Source: Paractinoplanes rishiriensis
GTDB lineage: Bacteria > Actinomycetota > Actinomycetes > Mycobacteriales > Micromonosporaceae
Assembly (NCBI RefSeq): GCF_016862375.1
Contig: NZ_BOMV01000051.1
Location: 124,001-188,000, forward strand
DNA length: 64,000 nt
Reading direction: 5' to 3'
Each line of letters begins with the position of its first letter. The stretch's first letter is position 1. The position numbers were made by a program, and so were the translations under genes. The notes beneath the pieces were generated by a model that worked only from the letters and a program-made list of their open reading frames with translations, ran no database searches and had not been told where the DNA came from. Shown here one piece after another: positions 53,155 to 62,497 of this stretch.

Positions 53155-53541
53155 GTGCCGCTCTCGGAGCACGAGCAGCGGCTGTTCGATCAGATCGAGC
53201 GGTCGCTTGCCGAGGACCCCAAATTCGCCTCGGCTGTGCGGGCCAGCGACCCGCGTTTCCATGCACGGCGCCGGCTCCTCGTCGCCGCGTTCGTGATCAT
53301 CCTTGGTCTCGCTCTAGTCGTCTACGGAACGGTGAGCAGCAACACGCCACTCGGCGTGGCCGGCTTCGTCGTGATGCTCGGTTCGGCCGCCTTCGCGATG
53401 CAGTCCCGTCGCAAGGGTGGCGCACCCGACCTGCACGCCGTCGGCGGCACCGCGAGCCGTCGCACCCGCCAGACGCGCAAGGCTGGATTCATCGACCGGC
53501 TCGAGGACCGCTGGCGCCAACGCCCGGAAGGCCACCGCTGA
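53155..53541 (+). CDS. DUF3040 membrane protein
   Basis: A 128 aa protein. PLSEHEQRLFDQIERSLAEDPKFASAVR is the actinobacterial DUF3040 opening, followed by two hydrophobic helices (about residues 42-58 and 65-80) and a basic C-terminus. A GTG at 53155 is chosen because GGGGAGGA (53142-53149) precedes it. The family is commonly found near cell-division genes in actinobacteria, though mraZ is not seen here. Function unknown. Confidence 0.85.
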   Translation: MPLSEHEQRLFDQIERSLAEDPKFASAVRASDPRFHARRRLLVAAFVIILGLALVVYGTVSSNTPLGVAGFVVMLGSAAFAMQSRRKGGAPDLHAVGGTASRRTRQTRKAGFIDRLEDRWRQRPEGHR

Positions 53542-54369
53542 CCCGGCGCGCGCCCACAGCACCAACGCCGGCCTGACCGGCGACCGGCAGATGGCGGCCC
53601 CCGGCCGCCATCGCCGTTTTTCCATGCTCTTTCCGTTTCGTCCTGAAGTTGGCGGAATGGAGCTTTTCGCAGTTTGCGCCACGGTGGCTATCCCCGTCCG
53701 TCGTCCCTGGGTGAGTGGCGTGAGGTTGCGGACAGTGGCGATCGAGCCGAGCGGTGGCGCCGTCTGCAGTCCGATCCGCCCGTGCCGGTGAGCGTTGTGG
53801 CCAAGATCGCGTAGTGCACCGTTTGCGGGGTTGCCGCACCGCTGAGCCGTCTCGTTCCTGCCACCGCCTTCCCCCGCTGGTTGTCCGTCGTTGCATCGCG
53901 AATCGGGGTAGTGCCGCGGGCGCGTGGCCGAGCTTGTCGAATTTCTGCTCCCGCTTGTCGCAAGCTCCACATCTGTGTCACGAGTTCTACAAGGTTGAGC
54001 GAGTGCTGGATCAACGGCTCGAACCGGAGCCCCTGTCATCATCCTGGCTTCATGAAATTCGCGGCCCATGGCGTGAAATCGATGCGTAGCGGCTCGCTCC
54101 GGCGGCTCTTTCGAACGTCGTCCTGCGCAAATCGCCTGATATCTCGAAATATCGCCCGGAGCCCGGAGCCCGGAGCCCGGAGCCCGGAGCAGCGTTTACG
54201 ACCGGTGGGCGGTCAGAGGCCAGGATGCCCAGCTGCAGGTCGACGGCGGGCGGGGGGTGATGAGGGTGGCGGTCGCGCCGTAGGTCGCGGCGGAGCGGCG
54301 GGGGAAGGTGCGGCTCGGGCTGAGGGAACGCCGCCGCCGGCTGGGATGTCGGCGGCGGCGGTCGCTCGG
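53542..54369. other. large gene-free interval between convergent genes
   Basis: About 830 bases with no convincing coding region on either strand. It contains five tandem copies of the heptamer GCCCGGA (54154-54188) preceded by the small inverted repeat GATAT-N6-ATATC (54138-54153). Local sequence is less GC-rich than its surroundings at about 53620-54060. No RNA gene could be recognised. It may be decayed sequence. Confidence 0.5.
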
Positions 54370-56820
54370 TCAGCCGCGGGAGCGGCCCGGTAGGAGCCTT
54401 CGGGGGCTGAAGCGGGACATGGAATCGCGGAAGCGGCCGGCTCGGGTTACCGCGTTGGTGGAGGCATCCGAGATGGCCTGGCGCCAGCGCAGCAGCACCG
54501 ACGGCGGGAACAGTGCCGCGGTCAGGCGGGTGCGGCGGGTGGCCGCGTGGGACAAGCCCTTGCGGACCCGGCCCAGGGCCACCGTCAGTTCGCCGCCCAC
54601 CAAGGGCTGGCGGGCGTAGCGGGCGCGTTCCTCGGCGGTGCCCAGCAGGGTGGCCGCGGTGGCCGGCTCGTCGGCCAGGATGGCGTCCTTGATCAGACGC
54701 TGGGCGGTTACCCTCGGGGTTTCCGTGGGGTCTACCGGGATGCGGTAGTCGATCATGGTGTCCAGGAGTTCGTCCCAGGCGGCGTGGGCGTCGGCTCGGG
54801 CCTTTACCGCCTCGGCTGTCACCACGATGTCGAGGCCGGGGCCGGCGCCGGTGGCGGCGGTGACCTTGGGGGCCTTGGGAACTGTGGCGGCGTGCCGGTG
54901 GCGGCGCAGCAAGATCCGGCGTAGCGCGGGCACCAGCAGCAGCGCGATCAGCAGGGCCACGCCGGCGGACACCCACAGGCCGGTGGTCGAGGTGACCGGA
55001 GTGCCCGCGTCGAAGCTGCCGGCACCGCCCTGTTCGGCCAGTTCGCGATCGGCGCGGTTGGGGCCGGCCGCCTCGGCCGACGGGTCCTGGCCGGGGGCCG
55101 CCGCGCCGTCCGAGGACGCCGAGGCCGACGGCTCGGGCTGGTCGATGTCCGGTGCCCAGTTGGAGCGGCTCGAACCGACCACCGCGCTGGCCGGGGTGGC
55201 GTCGAACGGGATCCAGCCGAAGCCCGCGAAGTACACCTCGGTCCAGGCGTGCGCGTTGCGGTTGGTGATGATCCAGGAGCCGCCGTCCGCGGTGCCCCGG
55301 GTGAAGCCGAACGCCACCCGGGCCGGGATGCCGGCGCCGCGCACCATCCAGGCCAGCGCCGCCGCGTACTGCTGGCAGTAACCGCGTTTGGTCTGCAGGA
55401 ACGCGGCGATGTCGGACGCGCCGGCGGCCGGCTCGGTGGACAGGCTGTAGCCGAAGCCGTTCTTGACCGAGAAGTAGTCGTAGATCGCGCGGACCTTGTC
55501 GTACTCCGTGGTTTTGCCCTCGATCAGTGCCGCCACCCGGGCGTCCACCACCGCGTCGCGCGGCGTGTTCGTGTAGCCGGTGCGCAGCGGATCGGCCTTG
55601 GGCAGGGGCTCGGCGGTGCGCAGTTCGGCCGCCGTGTAGGAGGCGCGCAGATAGTCGAACCCGTACGTCCTGCCCTTGGTGTTCTGGCGGTTCGAGAAGA
55701 TCACCTGCTGGACCTGGTCGTAGGACCAGCCGCCGCCCAGATCGCCGACCTGGATCGTGTTCGAGTAGATCGGCAGCAGGCCCTGCCGCAGCTCGTCGCT
55801 GACCTCGACGGTGGCCCGGTACGGCGTGAAGTCGCCGCCCACCGTGCTCCGGCGCGGGTCGGGCAGTCCTTGGCTGACCCGGTTGCCGACCGTGGGGCGG
55901 CTGCCGAAGCCCTGGTTGGTGAGCTGGTCGGCGATCCCGAATCGCAGGTAGAACGGCTGCTGCTCGTTGGTCGTGACCCGCAGCAGGTTGACCGTCTCGT
56001 TCTGCTCCAGATTGCCCTTGAGCGAGGCGAACAGATTGATCTTGCCGCCGCCGCTGCCACCGCCGCCCGGGCCGACGCCGCCGCCGCTCTGCGTGAGCTG
56101 GGAGAGCAGGCCACCGGTGATGGTCGGCACCAGCAGCGGGAGGAGGACCGCGGCCGCCACGCCGACCGCGCCGAGGCGACGGCCCGCGGCGGCGAGCGGG
56201 GACGGTTCCCAGACGTCGACATCCCGGCCGTCACCGGTGAACCGGCGGCCGAAACGGCGTACCCGATCGACGTTGTCCGACACCAGCAGCCAGAGGAACC
56301 CGATCGCGCCGATGATGAACGGCAGCACCGGCACGCTGTCGACGTAGACCGCCACCGGCACCGAGTAGATCGCCAGCATCGGCAGCCCGGCCAGCGCCGG
56401 CTTGCGCATCACCACGGTGAGCAGGTCGACCGCGATCGCCACCGAGCTCACCCCGAGCACGGTGATGAACAGCAGCCCGTCCCGGTCGGGGACCGGCACG
56501 CCGTACGAGCGGGTGTCCTGCCCGGCCTGCGCGAACAGGTCGGCGAAGTGGCCGAACGTGGCCGGCTGCGGGATCAGGATCTCGTGCCCGCTCGGGAACA
56601 TCCAGGTGAGCGTCAGCAGCAGCACCATCACCATGCTGACCGCTTGCGCCCAGACCGGGAACCGCAGGGTGCGGGTCAGCAGCGCGGCGCCCGAGATCAG
56701 GCCGACCGACAGGATGCACTGGACCAGCCAGGTCCAGGAGTCGAAGATCGAGGTGATCGGTGCGGCCGCCAGCAGCGTGGCCACCGCCGCGATTACCCCG
56801 AGCCGCCGTCGCCCGGTCAT
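54370..56820 (-). CDS. transglutaminase-like membrane protein (TgpA/DUF3488 type)
   Basis: An 816 aa protein. N-terminal helices (DUF3488-like, about residues 1-240), then an extracellular transglutaminase core, one more helix near 645-665, and a cytoplasmic C-terminal helical domain. The catalytic triad is visible: Cys482 in KRGYCQQYAAALAWM, His524 in NAHAWTEVYFAGFGW and Asp540 in PFDATP. It is the last gene of a MoxR-DUF58-transglutaminase operon, with its ATG overlapping the DUF58 stop. The family is suspected to modify or cross-link proteins outside the membrane. Confidence 0.9.
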   Translation of the reverse strand: MTGRRRLGVIAAVATLLAAAPITSIFDSWTWLVQCILSVGLISGAALLTRTLRFPVWAQAVSMVMVLLLTLTWMFPSGHEILIPQPATFGHFADLFAQAGQDTRSYGVPVPDRDGLLFITVLGVSSVAIAVDLLTVVMRKPALAGLPMLAIYSVPVAVYVDSVPVLPFIIGAIGFLWLLVSDNVDRVRRFGRRFTGDGRDVDVWEPSPLAAAGRRLGAVGVAAAVLLPLLVPTITGGLLSQLTQSGGGVGPGGGGSGGGKINLFASLKGNLEQNETVNLLRVTTNEQQPFYLRFGIADQLTNQGFGSRPTVGNRVSQGLPDPRRSTVGGDFTPYRATVEVSDELRQGLLPIYSNTIQVGDLGGGWSYDQVQQVIFSNRQNTKGRTYGFDYLRASYTAAELRTAEPLPKADPLRTGYTNTPRDAVVDARVAALIEGKTTEYDKVRAIYDYFSVKNGFGYSLSTEPAAGASDIAAFLQTKRGYCQQYAAALAWMVRGAGIPARVAFGFTRGTADGGSWIITNRNAHAWTEVYFAGFGWIPFDATPASAVVGSSRSNWAPDIDQPEPSASASSDGAAAPGQDPSAEAAGPNRADRELAEQGGAGSFDAGTPVTSTTGLWVSAGVALLIALLLVPALRRILLRRHRHAATVPKAPKVTAATGAGPGLDIVVTAEAVKARADAHAAWDELLDTMIDYRIPVDPTETPRVTAQRLIKDAILADEPATAATLLGTAEERARYARQPLVGGELTVALGRVRKGLSHAATRRTRLTAALFPPSVLLRWRQAISDASTNAVTRAGRFRDSMSRFSPRRLLPGRSRG

Positions 56821-58115
56821 CGGTTCACTCCGCTCACCGTCTCGGCCATGGCGGCCCGCCAGGCCATGCCGCTCGACCCGCGGGCCGCGGCCGGCCACAG
56901 CGTGGGCAGCGTGGCGCCGTGGGTCACCGGCACCGACCGCCACCCCGCGTGCACCAGGGCCAGGGCCGCCGCGGCGTGTTCCTGGTCGGCTTCCTGGCGG
57001 TCGGCTGCCGACATCGTGGTCCAGGTGGTGCTGTCGATCGCGAAGCCGATGCAGGACGCGCCGTTACCGCGCAGCCCGGCCAGCAGTTCGGCCTCGGCGA
57101 CCGTGAGCGAGCCGAAGATGCCGATCACCAGGCCGCCGTCGGAGCGGCGGCGCACGTGCTCGACCAGGATCGAGATGTCGCCGCTCTGCGCCAGCTTGAC
57201 GTCGGCGAGGGTGTCCAGGATGACGCTCTCGCCGGCGACCTCGGCGGCGTCGATGTCGATGCCCGCGCCGGTCACCAGGCGCAACTTGTATCCCGCCTGG
57301 CGCAGGTGCATCGCGATGCTCGCGGTGGCCGACACCGCCCACTCGAAGCTGGCGGTCGGACCCTCGCCGCGGTGCGCCAGCAGCCGGGTGTCCAGCACCA
57401 CGGTGGCCCGGCTCTCCCAGGGCTGTTCCTCGCGCCGCACCATCAGTTCGCCGGTGCGGGCCGTGGAGCGCCAGTGCACCCGGCGCAGGTCGTCGCCGCG
57501 GCGGTACTCGCGGGTAGCCGCGTCGTCCTCGCCGTGCACGGCCACCGAGCGGGCCCGGCTGTCACCGGTGCCCAGGTATTCGCCGGCCAGCCGGACCGCG
57601 GGCAGCGGCACCACGTGCGGGATCACGGTGAGCCGGTCGACGCTGGGGAACGAGCGGGTCAGCTCGCACAGGCCGAACGGGTCGGTCAGGCGGATCACCA
57701 GCGGGCCGATCGGGTAGCGGCCGCGCACGTCGGCGCGGACCGTGTAGGCCACCGAGGACGCCTGGTGCGCGCCGAGGCGTTCCAGCACCACCCGGGGACG
57801 GCTGCCCAGCGCGTACGGCAACCGGTCCTCCAGCAGCAGGGTGCCGGTGGGCAGCCGGGACATGTTCTGCAGGCGCAGGATCACCCGGGCGCTGGAGCCG
57901 ACCGGCGTGCGGCCCGGTTCCAGCGAGCGGGTGCAGGCCAGCTTGTACCGGCTGCGGCCGACGTACGCGGCCGCGAGCAGCGGCAGGGCCGCGAGCAGCA
58001 CCGCCACCCGCAGCAGGTCGCGCTCGCCGAGGACGAGCGCCGAGATGCCCGCCGCGGCGGCCGCCGCCAGGAAGGAGCGGCCGCGCGTGGTCAGTCCCCG
58101 CAAGGCCTCCCGCAT
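56817..58115 (-). CDS. DUF58 domain protein
   Basis: A 432 aa protein with two N-terminal helices (about residues 14-48), a beta-rich segment with YPIGPLVIRLTDPFGL, then the DUF58 signature GEDDAATREYRRGDDLRRVHWRSTARTGELMVRREEQP, which joins a VWA-like fold (VVLDTRLL). It is normally encoded with a MoxR ATPase, which is thought to remodel it. Its start lies one base after the moxR stop and its end overlaps the transglutaminase gene. Confidence 0.9.
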   Translation of the reverse strand: MREALRGLTTRGRSFLAAAAAAGISALVLGERDLLRVAVLLAALPLLAAAYVGRSRYKLACTRSLEPGRTPVGSSARVILRLQNMSRLPTGTLLLEDRLPYALGSRPRVVLERLGAHQASSVAYTVRADVRGRYPIGPLVIRLTDPFGLCELTRSFPSVDRLTVIPHVVPLPAVRLAGEYLGTGDSRARSVAVHGEDDAATREYRRGDDLRRVHWRSTARTGELMVRREEQPWESRATVVLDTRLLAHRGEGPTASFEWAVSATASIAMHLRQAGYKLRLVTGAGIDIDAAEVAGESVILDTLADVKLAQSGDISILVEHVRRRSDGGLVIGIFGSLTVAEAELLAGLRGNGASCIGFAIDSTTWTTMSAADRQEADQEHAAAALALVHAGWRSVPVTHGATLPTLWPAAARGSSGMAWRAAMAETVSGVNR

Positions 58116-58116
58116 A

Positions 58117-59163
<1,047 letters not shown>

Positions 59164-59462
59164 GGGCCTCCTCCAAGTTGTTTCCGGCCGGGCAGCGAGG
59201 CTGCCCACCGCTGCACGACGGGCGTCCCCACAGGTTAGCCCGATCACAGCAAACCGCCGAGTGCGGGCGACTAGGCCGTTTCGACAACCGTCAACCAGAC
59301 ACGGATATCGCTTGGGTAAAGAATCAGACATCGCCCTAGTTATATTTTCCGATCTTCGACGAGCATCAGCCATCGACGGGCCACACAAGTGGAGTGCGGC
59401 CGGCACGGGGGAGCTGCGCCTCGCGCCGGGCTGCACCGAGCCCGGTCGAGAGGGGCTGTATT

Positions 59463-62318
59463 TTGAGACCGTTATCCGTACCGTCCGTGACCCGGCGGGT
59501 CGGGGCGGCGACCGCCGGATTTGTGCTGCTGGCAGGCGTTCTGTCGGGCAGCGCGGAGGCCGCGCCGAACCCCGGCGGGCAGACCGCGAACGCCGGCGCC
59601 GCCGACCGCCAGGAGCGTCGCGCCGACTACGACAGCCGCAAGAGCCTGGGTGCCGCGGCTGACGCCCAACCCACCGTGGCCCTGCGCCGCGCGATCGTCG
59701 CCGAGCCCTCCGGCGCGGCGGTCAACACCCTCCGTGACTCGCTCGGCGTCCAGGGCATCGTCGACATCGACGGCGCCACCGGCACGCCGCGCCGGGTCGC
59801 CAAGCTTGACGGCTATCTGACCGCCGCCAGTAAGAAGAAGCCCGCCGACATCGCGCTCGACTATGTGCGTACCCACTCCGCTGTTTTTGGTCTTGACTCC
59901 GATGCGCTGAGCAAGCTCACCCTGCGCAAGGACTACGTCGACGTGGCGGGCACGCACCACCTCAGCTTCGTGCAGGTCGCCGACGGTGTTCCGGTCTTCG
60001 GCAACGGTCTCAAGGCGCACGTCGCCAAGAACGGCCGGCTGATCCAGGTCGACGGCTCGCCGGTCAAGTCGCTGCCGGACGCCGCCGGCGCCACCAAGGT
60101 CAGCGCCGAGGGTGCCCGCTCGGCCGCCGTCAAGGACGTGGCCGGCGACTCGGCCGCCAAGGTCACCAAGGCAGCGACCGGCGCCACCCGCACCACCACC
60201 TTCAGCGACGGCGGCAACGCCAAGCTGGTCTGGTTCCAGGCGGCCGGCGGCCCCCGGCTGGCCTGGCAGACGATCGCCGTGGACGAGGGCTACGTGCACG
60301 TGGTCGACGCCGCGAGCGGCGAGGTCCTGTACCGGCAGAACACCGTCGACGCCGACAACGGCTCGGTGTTCTACAACTACCCGGGCGCGCCCAAGGGCGG
60401 TACCCAGCAGAACGTGAGCCTCACCAGGTGGCTGCCGAACAACTCGCCGCGCCTGGCCGGCAATGTCGCACACGTCTGGAGTGACGTGAACGACGACGAC
60501 ATCGCCAACCCGGACGAGGAGGTCGGCCCGTCCGGCCCGCGCTCCTTCGTCTACCCGTTCACCGACTTCTCGGCGACCGTCGGTGGCAAGTGCTCGGCGC
60601 AGTACAAGTGCTCGTGGGACCCGAACACCCCGTTCTCCTGGCAGAAGAACCGCGAGCAGAACGCGGTTCAGATGTACTACTTCCTGGGCGTCTTCCACGA
60701 CCACCTGAACGCCAAGCCGATCGGCTTCACCCGGACGGCCGGCAACTTCGAGGCGGTCGACGGTGACGCCGTGCAGGGTCACGCGATGGACGGCGCCAAC
60801 ACCGCCGAGGGCCTGCCCGACACGGCCCACGACAACAACGCGAACATGAACACCCCGCCGGACGGCATCCCGCCGGTCATGCAGATGTACCTGTTCGTGC
60901 CGAGTGCCCGGTTCATCGCCGGCAACTCGGGTGACGACTCGGCCATCCTGTTCCACGAGTACACCCACGGCCTGTCGAACCGCCTCGTGGTCGACGCCAA
61001 CGGCAACTCGACGCTGGGCGACATCCAGGCGGGTGCCATGGGCGAGGCCTGGGGTGACTGGTACGGGCTGGACTTCCTGGTGAGCGAGGGCCTGGAGAAG
61101 GACACCGCGGCGGTCGACATGATGGTCGGCGAGTACGTCAACGCCGGCGGCACGATCCGGAGCCAGCCGAGCGACTGCACCGTCGGCGCGGCCGCCACGT
61201 CCTGCCCCGGCACGGCCGGCGCCGGACCGGGCGGTTACACGTACGGCGACTTCGGCCGGGTCTCGGCGGCCGGGCCGCAGGTGCACGCCGACGGCGAGAT
61301 CTGGATGCAGACCCTGTGGGACCTGCGCAAGGCGATCGGCAGCAAGAAGGCCCAGTCGCTGATCACCCGGGCCATGGAGCTGTCCCCCGCGAACCCGTCG
61401 TTCCTGGACATGCGTAACTCGATCCTCCAGGCCGACCTGGTGGTCAACGGCGGCAACCTGCAGAAGAAGATCTGGAAGACCTTCGCCGCCCGCGGCATGG
61501 GTTACTTCGCGGCCGCGGTTGACGGTGACGACGCCCAGCCGGTCGAGGACTTCTCGCTGCCGCCGGCGGCCAGCACCCCGCGGGGCACGCTGACCGGCAC
61601 GGTCACCGACCAGGACACCGGTGCGGCGGTGGCCGGCCTGACCGTCGGCTTCGGCGGGCACGCCTCCGGGTTCGCCGGCGACCTGCAGGCCACCACGGGT
61701 GCGGACGGCAAGTACACGATCACCGGCATCTTCCCGGGGACGTACGCGAAGGTGTTCGCCCGCGGTGCCGGCTACGACATCCAGGTGCGGACGCTGTCGA
61801 TCAGCTCGCACACCAAGGTGGAGAACTGGTCGGTCCGCAAGGACTGGGCAGCCTCCAGCGGCGGTGGCACGGTGGTCGACTTCAGCGGGCCGGACTACAC
61901 CGCGTTCGGTTGTGGCCCGGGCAAGCTGATCGACCAGTCGCAGGCCATCGGCTGGGGTTCGGACATCGGTGAGCAGTTCATCATCGTGCAGCTCTCCGGC
62001 GTGGTGAACATCAGCGAACTGGTGATCAACCCGTCCGCGACCTGTGGTGACGACGAGACCGCGTCGACCGGTGGCTACCGCGTGGAGACGTCGCCCGACG
62101 GCACCACGTGGACCCAGGCTGCGGCCGGCACGTTCCCGGCCGGCACCGTCACGCCGACGGTCGTCCCGCTGACCGCGGGCGCCACCGGGGTGGAGTACAT
62201 CCGCTACACGATGCTGACCTCGCAGGGCCAGGACGCCGGCCTCTGCCCGTCGGCGGCCAGCGGCTGCTCCTTCCTCGACTCGACCGAGCTCGCGGTCTAC
62301 GGACCCGCGGCCGGCTAG
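59463..62318 (+). CDS. secreted M36 (fungalysin-like) metalloprotease
   Basis: A 951 aa extracellular zinc protease. The TTG at 59463 has GAGAGGGG at ideal spacing and gives a signal peptide (RRVGAATAGFVLLAGVLSGSAEA). An N-terminal propeptide with FTP/PepSY-like segments (residues about 60-290) is followed by the catalytic domain: HEYTH at residues 498-502 (two zinc His and Glu499), then GAMGEAWGDWYGLDFL with the third ligand Glu. C-terminal additions are a carboxypeptidase-regulatory-like beta domain (GTLTGTVTDQDTGAAVAGLTV) and a galactose-binding-like domain. Other start choices are possible, but the domain content is clear. Confidence 0.9.
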   Translation: MRPLSVPSVTRRVGAATAGFVLLAGVLSGSAEAAPNPGGQTANAGAADRQERRADYDSRKSLGAAADAQPTVALRRAIVAEPSGAAVNTLRDSLGVQGIVDIDGATGTPRRVAKLDGYLTAASKKKPADIALDYVRTHSAVFGLDSDALSKLTLRKDYVDVAGTHHLSFVQVADGVPVFGNGLKAHVAKNGRLIQVDGSPVKSLPDAAGATKVSAEGARSAAVKDVAGDSAAKVTKAATGATRTTTFSDGGNAKLVWFQAAGGPRLAWQTIAVDEGYVHVVDAASGEVLYRQNTVDADNGSVFYNYPGAPKGGTQQNVSLTRWLPNNSPRLAGNVAHVWSDVNDDDIANPDEEVGPSGPRSFVYPFTDFSATVGGKCSAQYKCSWDPNTPFSWQKNREQNAVQMYYFLGVFHDHLNAKPIGFTRTAGNFEAVDGDAVQGHAMDGANTAEGLPDTAHDNNANMNTPPDGIPPVMQMYLFVPSARFIAGNSGDDSAILFHEYTHGLSNRLVVDANGNSTLGDIQAGAMGEAWGDWYGLDFLVSEGLEKDTAAVDMMVGEYVNAGGTIRSQPSDCTVGAAATSCPGTAGAGPGGYTYGDFGRVSAAGPQVHADGEIWMQTLWDLRKAIGSKKAQSLITRAMELSPANPSFLDMRNSILQADLVVNGGNLQKKIWKTFAARGMGYFAAAVDGDDAQPVEDFSLPPAASTPRGTLTGTVTDQDTGAAVAGLTVGFGGHASGFAGDLQATTGADGKYTITGIFPGTYAKVFARGAGYDIQVRTLSISSHTKVENWSVRKDWAASSGGGTVVDFSGPDYTAFGCGPGKLIDQSQAIGWGSDIGEQFIIVQLSGVVNISELVINPSATCGDDETASTGGYRVETSPDGTTWTQAAAGTFPAGTVTPTVVPLTAGATGVEYIRYTMLTSQGQDAGLCPSAASGCSFLDSTELAVYGPAAG

Positions 62319-62326
62319 TCAACGGG

Positions 62327-62364
62327 TGATACCGGTCGCCGTCGCTCGGCGGCGACCGGTATCA
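62327..62364 (+). terminator. 15 bp perfect hairpin after the M36 gene
   Basis: TGATACCGGTCGCCG (62327-62341) pairs with CGGCGACCGGTATCA (62350-62364) around an eight-base loop. There is no T-run. The right arm contains TATCA, which together with the next T forms the -10 box of the leuS leader. Confidence 0.75.
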
Positions 62365-62371
62365 TGCACCC

Positions 62372-62422
62372 ATGGCCCGGCCGTTCCTGCTTCTTAGCCG
62401 GCCGTGCTGCCGCCGCCGTTAG
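62372..62422 (+). CDS. leuS leader peptide
   Basis: MARPFLLLSRPCCRRR, 16 residues and a TAG stop. Three consecutive Leu codons are CTG CTT CTT; CTT is uncommon in this high-GC genome, so slow decoding with limited Leu-tRNA is plausible. Two Cys and three Arg codons follow within the first arm of the pairing stem. It is too short to have another obvious role. The TATCAT-N6-ATG start supports translation. Confidence 0.6.
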   Translation: MARPFLLLSRPCCRRR

Positions 62423-62441
62423 ACGGGCACAGCACGGCGAT

Positions 62442-62466
62442 CCCCTCCTGCGTGAGGGGCTTTTTT
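62442..62466 (+). terminator. intrinsic terminator upstream of leuS
   Basis: CCCCTC (62442-62447) pairs with GAGGGG (62454-62459), followed by C and six T (62461-62466). It lies before, not after, a gene, as expected of an attenuator. Confidence 0.85.
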
Positions 62467-62497
62467 GTGCCCATCGACTGAAGACGAGATGCCGACG

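Larger units (their letters stand above)
62360..62466 (+). promoter_or_regulatory. leuS attenuator leader
   Basis: TATCAT (62360-62365) stands six bases before an ATG (62372), giving a leaderless transcript. It encodes the 16 aa peptide at 62372-62422. GCCGTGCTG (62401-62409) pairs perfectly with CAGCACGGC (62430-62438), and the intrinsic terminator follows at 62442-62466. Ribosome stalling at the Leu codons would alter stem formation in front of the terminator. The arrangement is that of amino-acid attenuators; the switch itself is inferred. Confidence 0.65.

Noticed and set aside
53688..54014. A 108-codon minus-strand frame in the gene-free interval
   Set aside because: No recognisable family, no ribosome binding site, composition unlike neighbouring proteins. 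Kept as intergenic.
62372..62497. A T-box riboswitch before leuS
   Set aside because: No specifier loop or T-box sequence is visible, and the leader is too short; the peptide-based attenuator explains the parts better.
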